Notes: generated by a model from the letters alone, not told the origin. A DNA stretch of 64,000 nt from Quillaja saponaria (GCA_029379385.1 CM055612.1:10726001-10790000), one strand, 5' to 3'. Positions 24,744 to 38,500 are shown, counted from the first letter of the stretch. Numbers and translations are program-made.

Positions 24744-25101
24744 AACACATAATAAACATAAAAAATAATAATAAATAGAATTATAGCACAACAAAATGTA
24801 CTCAATTTTTAGCATTCAAAGAAACCAATGATTTTTTTGTCAGATTTCAGAAATAATAAAATATGTATATATATATATAATAGAACTATAGTACAAATAA
24901 GGTCTTTCTCACTGAGCAATATAATTTGATTATTTCAGACAAATTTACATTTACATTATCAACAATAGAATTTGTACCAGTGATTTATTAGTAATGGAAT
25001 TATACCAACGACGTTCTTTACAACAATATACAGTAAGGATCAATTTCAGACATTTCAAGACTTAAGGCACATATCAACACAGAAGTGCAGAGCTTATTGC
25101 C

Positions 25102-28100
25102 CTATCTGGGCTTACTGTCAGCTTTTACAAATCGTACATATTCCATCTGCAACATCTCTCCTCCATTTACTGGATCAAAACTGGCCCTGTAAAAACTGAT
25201 AAAACGGAACGAAAAGGGAGAGTAAATGAAAGGATATGTTCAAAAAATCATAAGAATCAACCCCAAGTTCCTTAAAACCCCAAAGAGTAACAGAACTATG
25301 ATGTATTTAGTTATACATTCTAAAACAAATCCTTTAAAGTTACTGAAACTGGCAATATTTATATGTGAACAATTTTATAAGGAGCTCCTCTAAATGAGGG
25401 GTATTAGAATTTAATAGAGCCTTTTGATAATCATACTTGCTGAAGTAGGTGAACAAGTAACAGTAGATAACTCCCACGCCTCATAAGTATATAGCAGAAC
25501 TAACTGTCCAACTTATAATTCCAAATTTGATATATATTATAATTATTCTAATGGAGCATTCATCAATTGAACATTTTTTTGGTAAACCCAATATAGTTTT
25601 AAAATCCTGAAAGCTCATCAAAGATTTCTTTCCCTTCAAAATCTACCATTACAGATAAATAAGCATGCACACATATTGAAATATTATGAGGATAATGATC
25701 ATAATGAGGAGGAAGATTGTTATACCTCCCATCCATTCCAAGGATTAAGACGGTGTTTTGAGATCCAAATGCTACCATGAAATGTGTATCTTCTCGCAAA
25801 TGGAATTGAGCAAATGACCATTCTGAGCTAAAATATTTTGGTAAAACCCCTGGAAGCAGTAAAAGAGAGACAAGATGTGAAGAGTAAACAAGCAGGTTAA
25901 TGCCATACTAGACCTAGATGCCTCAAACTTGAAGAGTTTCAGAATAATGTTGCTGGTTTCGAAAAGGTTATGCCCAAGCAAGGTTAAAAAACACAACTTT
26001 GGCTCGAGATTGTAACATGTATGCCCTTCATATGACAATATTAGGTTCTCCTAGAAAATTAATTGGTTTGAAGAAAATCACAAAAACAATCCCCCACCCC
26101 CCCCCCTCCTCCTGATGACAAATTTTCAAATTTAAAGATCATATAATCATTAATCAAGAGCTTAGCTAATAACCATACAGAAGTCTTCTCTTAGAAGTTA
26201 CTTATTCCAACTCTTGTATATTTTGATATACCTCTCATGAATGACAATGACGAACCAGGGTTTGCACCAGCATTTGGAGAAATAAAGGCATCCAAAGAAG
26301 TTGAAGAATTCTGATGAAACAGAGCTGGCCCTTGAGCAGCATTTGTATGAGACGACAAGCCCTCACCAACCACTCTCACCCGCAGGCTAAATATATGAAC
26401 AGTACCTCTGTCACTTGATGTTGCCAACCATTGGACATTTGAAGAGAGAGCAATACTATAAATTTCTGCTTTGTCCACCCCTCTACGAACCTACAGGGAA
26501 GCAGCGCCAAGTAAATTTAATCATGAAAACACAGTATGTCAATATCAGATGCAAATGAGCACTGGTAAGTATTTGCTCTAGAAGAGACCATTGAAAGCAG
26601 GCATACACATACAAAACCACTGAAATTTGCAAATAAAGATCAAACCAGCACACATATTAAGCAAGATTCACTTATTAAATTATTCACTGTCAGCCTAAAA
26701 GTTAAATTTTATCGAAACTTGAAAATTCCTTCTCTTTTCAGAGACCATGTCAAAACACAACATGCATCAAAAGATATCTATTTGCATTTGAATTGTGCAA
26801 TTGAATTGCACAATGCTAAGAACACAGTAGTTAGATCTTTCAGTAGTATGTAAGATGTGTTATGGAAAAGTTTCTATTTTTTATGCTTCAGTTATAATTT
26901 CAGGGATAAAATTCAAACAAAATATACTCAGAAAATTTGAAATAATCTTTTTATTAATTAAAAAACTATACATTTTGAACTGAAAATGTCCTGTTCTGTG
27001 TCAGGTTTTTATTTTTATTTTTTTGGTGCCTTAGATATAGGGGAGTCCCGGGGACCTTAGGCTCAAATACCATTCCGCTTGAGCTATGCTCATGGTGGTG
27101 TGTTTTCTGTTAGTTAACTGCAACCAAATCTCTACAAATTAGCAAAATGTGAGGTTGCGTAAGAAAGTCAGAATCTTATGTAATGTATATAAGATAAGCT
27201 TCCAAAATGCATGCACAGGACTATATCCGTCCATGTATATTTTAAAAAATGATCAGAAGTGGGTCTCTATATAAACATATATCATACATTCGGGCATAAG
27301 ATTCAACATGCACATACCGTGCACAAAGTCACTATCTTATACTTGAAAAAAAATAAAAGTTCTCAACTCTTGAAAATTGCACCCTAAAACCATACAGCAT
27401 TATGTTACAGAGAATAATCATAATTACAACAATAAATCTATAATCCAGTAACTCACCTCCTGTAAACGAGTCCCATCCATTGTATTGAAGATCCTTATCA
27501 GAGTACCCTTAGTACTAGCAGTTGCAAGAAGGAGGCCATCCAATGTCAAGGTGAAGCATGCGATATTAGAATCATGAGCATTAATTAATTTTGTCACATT
27601 CAGCCCAAAATGTTCAACTCGGATCTGACCCCTTTGAAGACTTGGACAAGCCAAAACAAATGTATTTGAATGGTGCGAAAGACAGCACAATCCCCTTGGA
27701 TTTGCATGAGTCGCAATCTGATGCAGAAGCTTCAGGTCCATAAAGTTGTAAACATAAATCTTGTGCTCAAGAATAACAACAATGCGGTCACGTCTTAATT
27801 TCACAGCAGAAACCTCAGACCGGAAGGCAAATTCACCAATGCACCGGCTCTGATGATCATCCCAAATCAAAACTTTATTAGGTGGATACTGAGAATTAGA
27901 TCCACTACCAACAAGTGCAAGAATGTTGCAACGGAACAGCATCTCAACAATTTGAAAACCCCCACTTTTCAAATCACGTCTGAAAGTTTCCTTGAAAGGA
28001 TCAGAATTATAGACTCGAAAACCCTGGCTTGTGCCAGCAGCAAAGCAACCATAGTCCTGGTTCCATGATAGAGAGAGCAATTCTGTTTCATCACTTTCAT

Positions 28101-28215
28101 TTAAATAAGCATTGGGCTGGCCAGAAGTAGCCGAAGCCCCAATATGAGGAGATTCATAGTTGCCAATCCTTGCAGGTTGGAGTATTTCCCGAGATGTTGA
28201 AACAGTAGAACTCAT
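25102..28215 (-). CDS. ATG18c: Autophagy protein ATG18c (PROPPIN, WIPI-like)
   Basis: There are four coding exons on the minus strand, 28215-27457, 26490-26232, 25849-25726 and 25195-25102, with phases matching and 411 residues in total. ATG18 is a seven-bladed beta-propeller that binds PI3P/PI(3,5)P2 and acts with ATG2 in phagophore growth. Signatures are [57 protein letters not shown] and the lipid-binding RRG at about 255-257 (VRRG rather than FRRG, as in plant copies). The C-terminus has [14 protein letters not shown] and FDPVNGGEM. The start MSSTVSTSR and the [10 protein letters not shown] / [10 protein letters not shown] region match my memory of Arabidopsis ATG18c rather than ATG18a. 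An upstream in-frame ATG at 28236 would add 7 residues. All exons are intact. Confidence 0.94.
26491..27456 (-). other. ATG18c intron 1
   Basis: This 966-bp intron lies between GAG|GTGAG and TGTAG|GTTCG on the minus strand. It contains no recognised feature. Confidence 0.85.
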
Positions 28216-28264
28216 TTGTGATGGATGAGGGAACAATTGTCAGGGCTTGCTGCAGTCAATCACT

Positions 28265-29186
28265 GTTATCAGACTATTACGATTCACAATTCGAGTCATA
28301 TGAGTTGATTCAATTTAGCACCTAAACGATACGTATTGCACGGGTGAATCGAAAAAGTTCAAAAATCATACATGAATCGACCGAATCAAAGGTGAATTGG
28401 TCTATTCAATTCAATCGCACGAGTTACCTCCGAGTCAAACATTCTAGATAAAACTCGGTTCCAACGACTCACGAATCTGAAAAGCTCAAAATGTGAACAA
28501 ATTTTTTCAAGTTTTTCATGAAAACTTTTTTGCTTCACCTTTAGGACAATGATAGACACATAAAAAGCTTGCAACTTTTTTAGAAGTATGCAGAAGGCTA
28601 CAAGGCTTACCGGCGAAAGAAACTAGGAACTCTACTTCAGCCATGCATGCCATTTCTTTATTTTTCAAAACACCTACCAAGAGATTTTGTTCTTTCCTCT
28701 ATTTCTAAGTTGTAGTTGTATGGATGAGAGCCATTAGATGACAAATTCTTTTTTATTTCTAAGTTCTAGTACATTATTTTTGCTTACTCAATTCATTAGT
28801 ACTTATATATTTTCTAATTTTATTTGGATGTTGGCATTAGATAATATCCCTGCCACATCTTTTAAAGTTGTTAGTGTTACTATTCTTGCTATTTAAAAAA
28901 AAATAAAAATGTAGTAGTATTTCTTTGATTCATATGCAAAAACTACCAATCTTTTATATTTTTTCTTGAACAATAAGAAATAAAATAATTATAAGAAGAA
29001 GAAGAATGAAAAACTTCACTTCCCCTACCCTAAAGGTACAAATATTAGATGTTTAATTATAAATATTAAATTTAATATTTATTTTTAGAATTTATACTGA
29101 ATCGTACGATTCTCAATTTATGATTCTCAAAATCAGAATTTCGATTCATGAGTCGAATCTCGATTCAACAACTATGAGTCAATAAC
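28265..29186. mobile_element. Possible non-autonomous TIR element
   Basis: The ends are rich in GATTC/GAATC and ATTCGAGTCAT-like motifs. The left end (GTTATCAGACTATTACGATT) resembles the reverse complement of the right end (GTTATTGACTCATAGTTGTT followed by GAATCG). The match is imperfect and no target duplication was seen. It sits directly upstream of the ATG18c start codon. Confidence 0.35.
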
Positions 29187-29497
29187 CATTGGTTACTAGG
29201 ACCTTAAAAATAAAAGTGCCACAAGTCAACTCCACCATTAAAAATTATTGAGAACAGAATTGCCTATGTATCCATTGAAATTGAAGATAGCAATCAGATC
29301 ATGTATCATAAATGTTTGCAACATTTCATTTTCTTTTTTGAAAGCAGGGAAGGAGGTGGAATGATAAATGATGCAGCAGTCATGGGCTGCTCAGAGGAGT
29401 TTCATTCTCTGCAGACACTCAAACATACATCACAGATAGCCTTTGGTCCAAAGGAGGCATCCTTGGTTGTTAATTAAGCCATTAGTTTAATTGAGAT

Positions 29498-30492
29498 TGT
29501 AAACTTTAAGAGTGAAAGAGAAAAACCCAAGAGAATTGCGGGGTGAATTGAGTGAGTATTTCTCAAACAATAAATATATATTTATAGTGTAAGTTAACTG
29601 GTACAAGCTATAATCAAGAAACTAACGAAGTTATAGTCAAAGAGCTAATCAAGGAAATAGTCAAGGAGCTAACATGAAAATTAATGCAGAAAACTACTCA
29701 CTATTCCAACGCTCCCCCTCAAGCTGAAGCATATAGATAATATGTTCCAAGTTTGTTACAAGTAAAACCCAATTGACAATCTCAAAACTCTACCTCACTT
29801 ACAACAACATAAGGAACAATAGATCAAACTTCAATCCATTTGACGAACATCAACCAGTACATTCACACAGCCTTGATTCAATGTCAAAAAAAGAGACTAT
29901 AGCAACATTACTCGTGAACAATATTCTTGTTGAAAAAAATAAAAAGAGCATAGCTAGAAATAGGTACAACGGGATAGTTCACATGGGTATAATTAAGCCG
30001 TCAAACCCTAAAATAAAATAGGCTTGAAAATGAGTGGGAGTTCCCTTTGACAAAATAGATATCTAGGGATCGAGAGAACAGGAAATAACTAGTAAAGAGA
30101 AAATAATTAGAATAAGGAAGTTGATAATTATGGCTAGAGAAAAGATGAGATAATGATAAAGTTAAGGTTGGGACTGCTGCTATTGGGACTGTTGCTAAAG
30201 AGGGGCAGTAGCCCCAAAATTGGACTTGGGTTTAGATCAAACCTTCTTTGATATCATGTAATTTTTAGAGTGAAAGAAAGAAACCCAAGAGAATTGTGGA
30301 TGAATTGAGTAAGTATTCGCACACAATGAACATATTTTTATAGTGTAAGTTAACTAGTATATGTTACAATCAAGGAGTTAATCAAGGCTATAATCAAGAA
30401 ACTAATAAGGTTATAGTCAAAGTGTTAATCAAGAAAATAGACAAGAAACTAATCAATGAAATTAATGCAGAAAACTATTCACTATTCCAATA
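29498..30492 (-). mobile_element. TRIM-like short LTR element, copy 1
   Basis: In minus orientation the LTRs are 30492-30257 and 29711-29498, each ending in TTACA or TTTACA. GAGAT flanks both sides (29493-29497 and 30493-30497), a clear 5-bp target duplication. A purine tract (AGCTTGAGGGGGAGC on the minus strand) precedes the 3' LTR. A degenerate primer site (TGATATCAAAGAAGG) follows the 5' LTR. The internal part is about 545 bp with no gag or pol. Confidence 0.88.
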
Positions 30493-31043
30493 GAGATTAT
30501 CAATTCAGGGCCTTCTTTTTCCTAGAACATGCCTCAACAATGGTCCATTTGGCTTATATGTTAGGTCCAGTCAAGTTATTAGGAAATTTATGTGTCTTTA
30601 ATTTATCCAATTCTGATCCTATTCCTAAATGTAATGATTTTGTAAATCCAGTGCAGTTAGGTGGACTAAGTCTTTGTCTTTTACAAATCTAGTAGAGCGA
30701 GAGCTGAGTTTGAGCATTTAAGTTTTTGCATGCTTGGAAGATCAAGATCCATCTTTCTCCATATCTCCTTTTTATTTCTACCTATTATCCAAGTCAGTCG
30801 CTATTCATGCCATGGCTAACTGTCCCTAAAGATCCCTTTATTCTCTATCTTCTTTTTCTTCCCACACCTGACAACATTGCATCCAGTCGCTTAATACAAA
30901 TCCTAACTCTAGCAAGCTTTTCTCAGCTTCAGGCATTTTGCTTTTTTAGCAATGCTCTCTCTAAGAAAGATCTAGATATTCTTGGTAAAGTTGTTCTTGC
31001 CTAAGTATCTCCATTTGGTTTTGGTTTTTCAACCTAACAAACC
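30493..31043. other. Segment between the two inverted TRIM-like elements
   Basis: This is about 550 bp of moderate composition with two plus-strand open frames (30456-30692, overlapping the element edge, and 30726-31004) that I do not recognise. It may be older genomic sequence into which both elements inserted. Confidence 0.4.
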
Positions 31044-31944
31044 TGTTGGAATAGTGAATAGTTTTCTGCATTAATTTTCTTGTTTAGCTCCTTAATTATT
31101 TCCTTGATTTGCTCTTTGACTATAGCCTTGACTGGCTCCTTGATTGTAGCTTGTACTAGTGAACTTACATTATAAATATATGTTCGTTGTGTGAGGAATA
31201 CTGACTCAATTCACCCACAATTCTCTTGGGTCTTTCTCTTTCACTCTAAAGTTTACAAGGTATCGCAGGATTGATTTAAACCTAAGTCCAATCTTGGGGC
31301 TGCTTCTCTTTACTAGCAATTTCCTATTCTCTCGATCCCTAGTTATTTATTTCGTCTAAGGGATGACTCAACCCCTCTCATTTTCAAAATTATTTTGTTT
31401 TAAAGTTTGACGACTCAATTGTACCAATGTGCACTATCCTGTGGTGCATCTTTCTAGTGGTGCTCCTTTTATTTTTACTGCAAGAATATTGTTCTCGGGG
31501 ATTGAGGTACAGTTGCTATAGCCTATTTGTTTTCCCATCGAATCGAGGCTGTGTGAATGTACTGGTTGATATTCGTCAAACGGATTTAAGCTTGATCTAT
31601 TGTTCCTTGTGTTGTTGTATGTGACGGATAGTTTTGAGACAATCAATTGAGTTTTACTTGTAACAAACTTGGAACATATTACCTTTATGCTCCAGCTTGA
31701 GGAGAAGTGTTGGAATAATGAATAGATTTTTACATTAATTTTCTTGATTAGCTTCTTGACTATTTATATGATTAGCTTTTTGACTATAGCCTTGTTAGTT
31801 TTTTTATTATAGTCTTGATTGGCTCCTTGATTGTAGCTTTTACTAGTTAACTTACACTATAAATATATGTTCATTGTGTAAGGAATACTCACTCAATTCA
31901 CCCACAATTCTCTTTGGTTTCTCTCTTTCACTCTAAAATTTACA
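31044..31944 (+). mobile_element. TRIM-like short LTR element, copy 2
   Basis: The LTRs are 31044-31257 and 31708-31944, starting TGTTGGAATA and ending TTTACA. Flanks are AAACC and AAACA (one mismatch). A primer-site-like AGGTATCGCAGG follows the 5' LTR, and the purine tract CTTGAGGAGAAG precedes the 3' LTR. The internal part is about 450 bp and lacks gag-pol. It belongs to the same family as copy 1 but lies in the opposite orientation. Confidence 0.88.
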
Positions 31945-33331
31945 AAACAAGAAAATGCTCAGCTTGACTATCAAGAACGTCCAAATAGATTCCATCCCAT
32001 GGGTTTTCACCTCTAAAGCCTAATTCTAGGCATCAAAATTACTAATTGTTAATACCTAAAATTCTAGCAACCAAATCCATGTTTTTTCATCCTCTAATTT
32101 TACATAAGATTCAGGCCAATCTAATTTTAAATTAATTTGAGCCTAAATCCCTTTATGTAGAAACTGTAACTCTAATTCTTTGATTTAGGTACTCTAAATC
32201 AATCACAGACAAATAGGCAGAGTTTCCCCAATCTGAGCTATGTCAACATTCAATTCAAAGCAATCAACACTCAGTTGCAAAAACACGCTTAGTCATGAAT
32301 CATCCCAATTTTTAATGCACATCAGACACCAGTACATGTACCCCTTTAGTTCCAAACACTAGATTCACTTTCTAATGATTCAACATATATTTTTGTTTAT
32401 GAAACTACTTCCCCAATGCAATGAAACAGAAAGCATTGCTTCAATCATTAGTCTTAGCAGATAAATAAATTCATGTTTGCAATGAATACAATATTTTTGT
32501 GCAAATACAAACTCTAGTTATTAGGAAATGACAAGAACACATGCAATTAAGCCGTAAAAATGCTCATAATACCGAACAAACTAGGATATGCATTATGGGG
32601 CAATATAATTGATCTTTTTGTTTGTTTACATAATTGTGCAGCCTAAAAAAGTTAACTCCATAGCAAATCAACATAGACATCTGAGTCACTAATGAGAGAA
32701 AAGAACTAATCACTTACAGCAGCCTTAATGATGCCTTGCAAATTTCTCACTCTTATTAGTAATGATGATTCACTTTACCATGCCTGCACATAAACCATCC
32801 AAAAAGTTAGAAAACCAATTAAACTAAATGGAAAATAACAAACAAGCAGTAATCATGAGAAATGAGATGCAGCAATAAACCAAAAAGGAAAGAACTTTGA
32901 AATAAAACTACAAATTTGGGTCGAGAAATTGAACAGAAATTGATTGAAAGCTACAGATGTCTGAGCAAATGAATTGACCACCATCACAGATCAAAGAAAA
33001 GAAATTCGTTTGGTTAGATTTAGGATTAAGAAAATTTTGCTTTGAAGGATACCATGTAAGCCAACTTTCATCGGTCACCGCCAACGATGAAAATTACTTG
33101 TACAAGATCTGAGACAGATACATTCATAGAGAGAGAGGCAGACGTCAAGGAGACGTCCCCTTAATTTTTTTATTTTTTTTCCTATTCTCTTTTGTTTTTG
33201 TTCCCACTTCTCGATTTGCTAGTTCTTTTTTTTTCGACTATGGTTTTTCTTTTTGTACAAAGGTTTACTTAAATCTTTCTTTTTCTTAAAAAATAAATAA
33301 AGAAAGAAAGGAACAAATTAATTTTATTAAG
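31945..33331. other. Upstream region of ATG18c, no coding sequence seen
   Basis: It is AT-rich without a convincing open frame. At about 33030-33160 the minus strand looks like a 5' UTR and promoter (CT-rich, CTCTCTCTATG, two GACGTC palindromes), which might be a distal leader exon of ATG18c with a donor near 33050. That link is inference only. Confidence 0.4.
33141..33156 (-). promoter_or_regulatory. Pair of GACGTC (bZIP-type) palindromes
   Basis: GACGTC occurs at 33141-33146 and again at 33152-33157. The minus strand reads TTGACGTC at one of them. ACGT cores of this type are bound by plant bZIP (TGA-class) factors. If the ATG18c leader starts here they would be near its promoter. Confidence 0.35.
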
Positions 33332-35527
33332 AGTAAATTACATTTTTCCTCTACGAGATTTCAACACTAAAATTTAAAATTTTTAAAATACTAGCTCTTG
33401 TGACATAGGTATTACAATGTGTGTGTATTGTATTTATAATATATAAACATATATTTATTTTTAAAAAAATTTAAAGATGGAGGAAGAATTAATATAATAT
33501 TATTATAATTATTTATAAATTATTAAATAAAAAAATTGAGAAATTTAATATTCATTACTATTGATATATAGTTATTAAAAAATTATAGACTTATTAATAT
33601 TGAAAGGAATTAGGATAAAAAAATAATTCAATAGTCATACAATAATTATATTTTTATTAATATTAAAATAGCAAAAAATTCTAAAAGTAGTAAAATAAAA
33701 TAAAAATAGAATATTTGAATGAAAATAACAATTAGAAAGTATTTATGTAATAGTAAAAACTCACAAGATATTTAAGAAAATAAAATTTCTTCCATTAAAA
33801 GTTAAAAAAAAATATAATTATGGAAACTATACTCTAAATATCTTTTAATTCATAGCATTTAACAAAAATTATTTCATAAATTTAAGAAGAACTAAAAGAT
33901 ATTATAATTATTAGGAACTTATTAAATAAAAAAAATTAAAATTCAATATTAACTTATATTGACATATGATTATGAAAAAAATATAATTTTTTTTAAGATA
34001 TAAAAGTTAAACAACAATATTATAATCATGAAAACTATACCTCTTAATATTTCTTTTAATTCATAGTAATTTTTAAAATTTTAATTCTTAAATTTGAGAA
34101 GAACTAAAAAAAATTAAGATTATTTGGTACTTATTAAATAAAAGAAAATCAGAAATTCAATTTTAATTGTTAGTGGCATATAATTATTAAAAAATTATAA
34201 AATTATTAATATTGACAAGAATTAGTAAAAAAGAAATCAGTGGTCCTAAAATAATTATAATTCTATTGATATTAAAATAGAGAAAAATTAGGGAAAAAGT
34301 AAAAATAAAATAGTAGTCTATTTGAAACAAAATGACAACTAAACATAACTATGTAATAAAATAAACACGTAATGGTATTAAAAAAATTAAAAATTTATGC
34401 CTCTAAAGCTCTTTTATACATAGTATAGATAACACTCTCCTTACTTAGATGGATGAAGAAAAGTATTTATAAATAATTTTAAAAAAAATACTACAAAAAT
34501 TAAGTTTTTTGAAAATACAATAGCCTAATTTAAATTTTATTATTTTTAATTAAGTCCTAAAAATACTTACATTTTCTATATTACCCTATATTTTTACTTA
34601 TTTTTTCCTTATAGCAATACATTATATTAAACTTAATTTTAATTTATTCTATCTAATAAAATAGAAAAAAATAGTTTATACATGTATAAGTAAACTAGTA
34701 GTTCTTATTAATATCTCAAACATAAAATAAAACTTATAATATTACTAAAATGTCATAAGTCTAGACATTACAAAATAAATAAATCAAACTTTAAGGCTTT
34801 CATTCAAATAAGTTTTGAATATTAAAATAAAATATTTTCTTTCCACTTTCACCTATGAATTTTTTAAAATGTTTTAGGTTCAAAATGTTAATTAAATAGT
34901 AAATTTTTTCAAAAACTAACATACAATAAAAATAAAAAATTAACAAATTTTTTATATAATTATTAATAAAAAAAATTTCTAAAAATTAATAAGATATTTA
35001 TATCCTCTCATTGCATAATAATTTTTTCTCTTAAAGAAAAAAAAAATTATTATTTTCAAGCCTACATTTAAATAAATCACTTGTTTAACTTTTATTTTTT
35101 ACAAATGCTTGAGTTTATCTTTTAAATACAAACAAGTTTTCATTTTATATTCATATCATAATAAAATTAAAGAAAAATAAGTCTATTTTATTTAAAAGTA
35201 AAATTCATTTGTATACATGTAAAATATTTTTTTGATATAATAAAATTAAGCAAATTGAGTTAAAATATATTTTTATTAAGCTTAAGAAACTAAATGTAAG
35301 TGACTATAAATATATATATAAGTATTTATGAAACATATGAAAAGGAAAAAAAAAATTAAGTATGACATTTTAGTACTTTAAAGTTAGAGTTGGGGCTTTT
35401 TAGTTTTTCCAACCGTATTCTTTCACATTGTTAATTTTTCCATCTAGGGGAGGGAAGTGTCATGTTCTCAAAAGTTTGGACCTTAGTTTCGTTACAGTGA
35501 ACCTCAAGGGGTAGAGTGTAATTTACT
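33332..35527. mobile_element. Possible TIR element enclosing a Helitron
   Basis: AGTAAATTACA at 33332-33342 is repeated inverted as TGTAATTTACT at 35517-35527. Such ends followed by a CCTC/GAGG region are common on plant TIR elements. The interior is AT-rich, non-coding, and contains the Helitron at 33391-34429. The evidence is only an 11-bp inverted repeat. Confidence 0.3.
33391..34429 (-). mobile_element. Non-autonomous Helitron-like element, long family, copy 2
   Basis: On the minus strand it starts TCTATACTATGTATAAAAGA after an A, continues GCTTTAGAGGC, and ends AAGAGCTAG before a T. It aligns along its length with the copy at 15155-16159. This copy has the cleanest Helitron 5' end of the three. 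Confidence 0.78.
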
Positions 35528-38500
35528 TTACTTTTAAATACTTTTGCATTTATAATATTAGCATCGTTGAGGCACTTAGGCAAATGTTTATTACCTTTTA
35601 GCTTTTTGAGTTACATTATTTTTTATTTTATGTTTTAATTAATAAAATTATTTAAAATTGACATCTACTGTTACTAAAAATATCACTATTTTTTCAATTT
35701 CGTTCAAAAAGTTTTTTTTTTTTTTTCAAGTCATTTTCTTCTCATAATTTTCAAAAAGTTTGCCATGTCTTCCCTCAGTCTAACACTATTAGAATTTGGA
35801 TAGAAATTGCTGATTTGGAAACTATTATATTTAGTGTCACATGTATGCTGAGTTGGGAAAATAATAATAATTGTTTTTGAAGTATAAGTTTTTTCTTGTC
35901 AATTCCATCCTAAAAGTATAATGTTTTGTCAATTTTATCCAAAAAGTATTATTATTTTGTTTCTCAATTTCGTTCTAAAATGTCAAAACCATCACAAATC
36001 CTATTTTCATGATTTTTAGAAAGAAATGTTGAAGATGAGTGAGAAAGAAGATTTTAAAACTCAGCAACTAAAATTTTATATTTTAAGTCACATCAATAAT
36101 TTTTATCCAAATTATTAAAGGTGTTAGGTTAAGGAAATTTTTTTCAAATATTTTGAAAGTTATGAGAAAAAATTGACAAAAGTGTGATACTTCAAGAACA
36201 CTAGATGTCATTTTACCAAATTATTCTTATAAATAAAGAGGGTGAGAGAGAATGTGAAAAGGTGAGCAAGTTATTTTAAGAAAAACATGGTAGTTGCAGT
36301 GGTAATTTATTTGTACTTTTTAAATTAAATACATTAACAACCCTTAATAATAATAAAAAAATTATGTATATTTAAATATGATGGGTATTATATAAATTTT
36401 TTTTAAAAGGTAAAAAAGAATATATTGACCAACTTTTGAAAGGTGATACTTTTTATATTTTCATAATAGCGAAATTTTAACTAAATATGATTGTTCAATT
36501 GGTAATTTTTTTAGTCATTTTCTTCTCATAAGTTTTAAAATATGGATAAAAATAATTTATTATCTTAATGAAGTCAATACATATATTGAACAAAAATAAT
36601 TATGTTATATGATATTTGAGGTGATCATTTTTAACGAACGGTTATTTTATATCAGTATTATCTTAATCAATGTTAAAAGATTAGATCAATTAGGATGGTT
36701 AGATTAATTGAGTCATCCATATGGTAGATTAGGCTGATTTTAGTTCTTGAAACCATTTTAGAAGTTATACCTTATGAAGTCAATAAAAACCAAAAGGACC
36801 AAGGGAAATGAACAATTCGAGATCGATTAGTGGTTGAATTATTATTTTTGCAGCTGCTTTGCTACCGTGAACTCAAGAGAACTGAACTATTTGAGGTCGA
36901 TTTTAGTGGTTGAATCATTTTTCGTTGCTACCTTCGCCACCATGAACCACCTCCAACCACCATAACCCCTGCCAAACGTTATTGTTTTCGCAAACTGAAA
37001 CCACACCGTCCAAAGCTTCAAATTACCATCACCATTTACCATATCAACCTCTACTAAAACCACCAAAATCCACCGCAGTTCTTCTGATTTTTCATTGACC
37101 CTCACAACAAATTGAACCGAAAAGTAAGGATATGCTAAATCCTAAAATTTCATTGCTATTGGACACCAACAATAGTGGTAAGCGCCACAGTGCCACAGGC
37201 ATGTGATTGCACTGCAACTCTCATGCACTACACAAGCGATGATGTTCTTTCATCTTACCACGTCATTGTGCCACGTGTGCCCTATTTTCATGTGTCATGT
37301 TCTTGTTGATCCCAGTCAACAAACAAGCCACATCAATAGGAAATGTCAGTCGAACATTAGTGTCACTATCATTGACAAGACATATATGTGTTAGTGCCAC
37401 ATCATCCATTGATCATATCTGTTGGAACTACTATCTTACTTTACATCTTTATTTAATTATGTGTTTTAAATTATATTTAGTCACTTGCCATTATATGTTA
37501 TCCTCTTGTACTTATTCTCGTATATTCAATGTTTTATTTTGAGGGCATATTGATGATCTTTTAAAGAATTTCTCATCTTTCACTCTTGAATTTTCTGGTA
37601 ATTTAGTGATGTTACCCAATTTACAATTATCAAAATACTAGGAAATATCCCTGTACACTTTCCTAAGTGTACATCTAAGGTCCATATTACCATATAGTTA
37701 TCTTCGTAAATCCTAATATTTTTCTTGTTCTAATCATTATATTGTTTTTTGGGTTTAGTTTATATCCCTTATTTGAAACATTTTTGAGAAATGTGTATTG
37801 TTCCGCTAAGCTTGTTGATGCATTGCCTTACGATCTAAACCTACACCCAAAAGTCCATTTCCACCAAATCTTGTCGAACCCAGTGCATTCCTGCCAAACA
37901 TTCATGAGACGATAGAGTCTATTAATGAATATGCTCCCAATCACGTCGATAACTTTCAATTCAACAAAATATGAATTTTATAAATGCACTTTTGGGTCTG
38001 CCCGAAATCTATTGGCATTAGTGTAGCTGAACTAGTATAAAACTTGTCATGTGTTACGAGTTCCATTTGAAGATCCAGTTAATTGGCAAGATATGTATGG
38101 AGATTTGAGACTTGAGATATGTCTTCAACATGGAAGATGTCGTATATATTTCATGTTTTGCGTTATTTTCTGTATTAAAGTTTGATTCAGGATTAAGATA
38201 TGATCAAAAACAAATATAATAATTGCAAAAATAAAGATAATGATTACTTACACACCATGTTGGCTTAAAACACACTCTATTTATTGTCAAATGACAATAA
38301 GGCAAAAATACCCTTTTTAATTAAATTAAATTTAGAATTATAAATTGAGTTAATTATAAAATTTAATTTAAAAATAATATTTTTGTCTTATTATCTATTT
38401 AATAATAAATAGATTGTGTTTCATGTCAAAATGAATGGGAAAATAGTAAAAGAAAATGAGTTTTTCTTAGGCTTAAGCCTATTGTCATTGTTTCAAGGAG

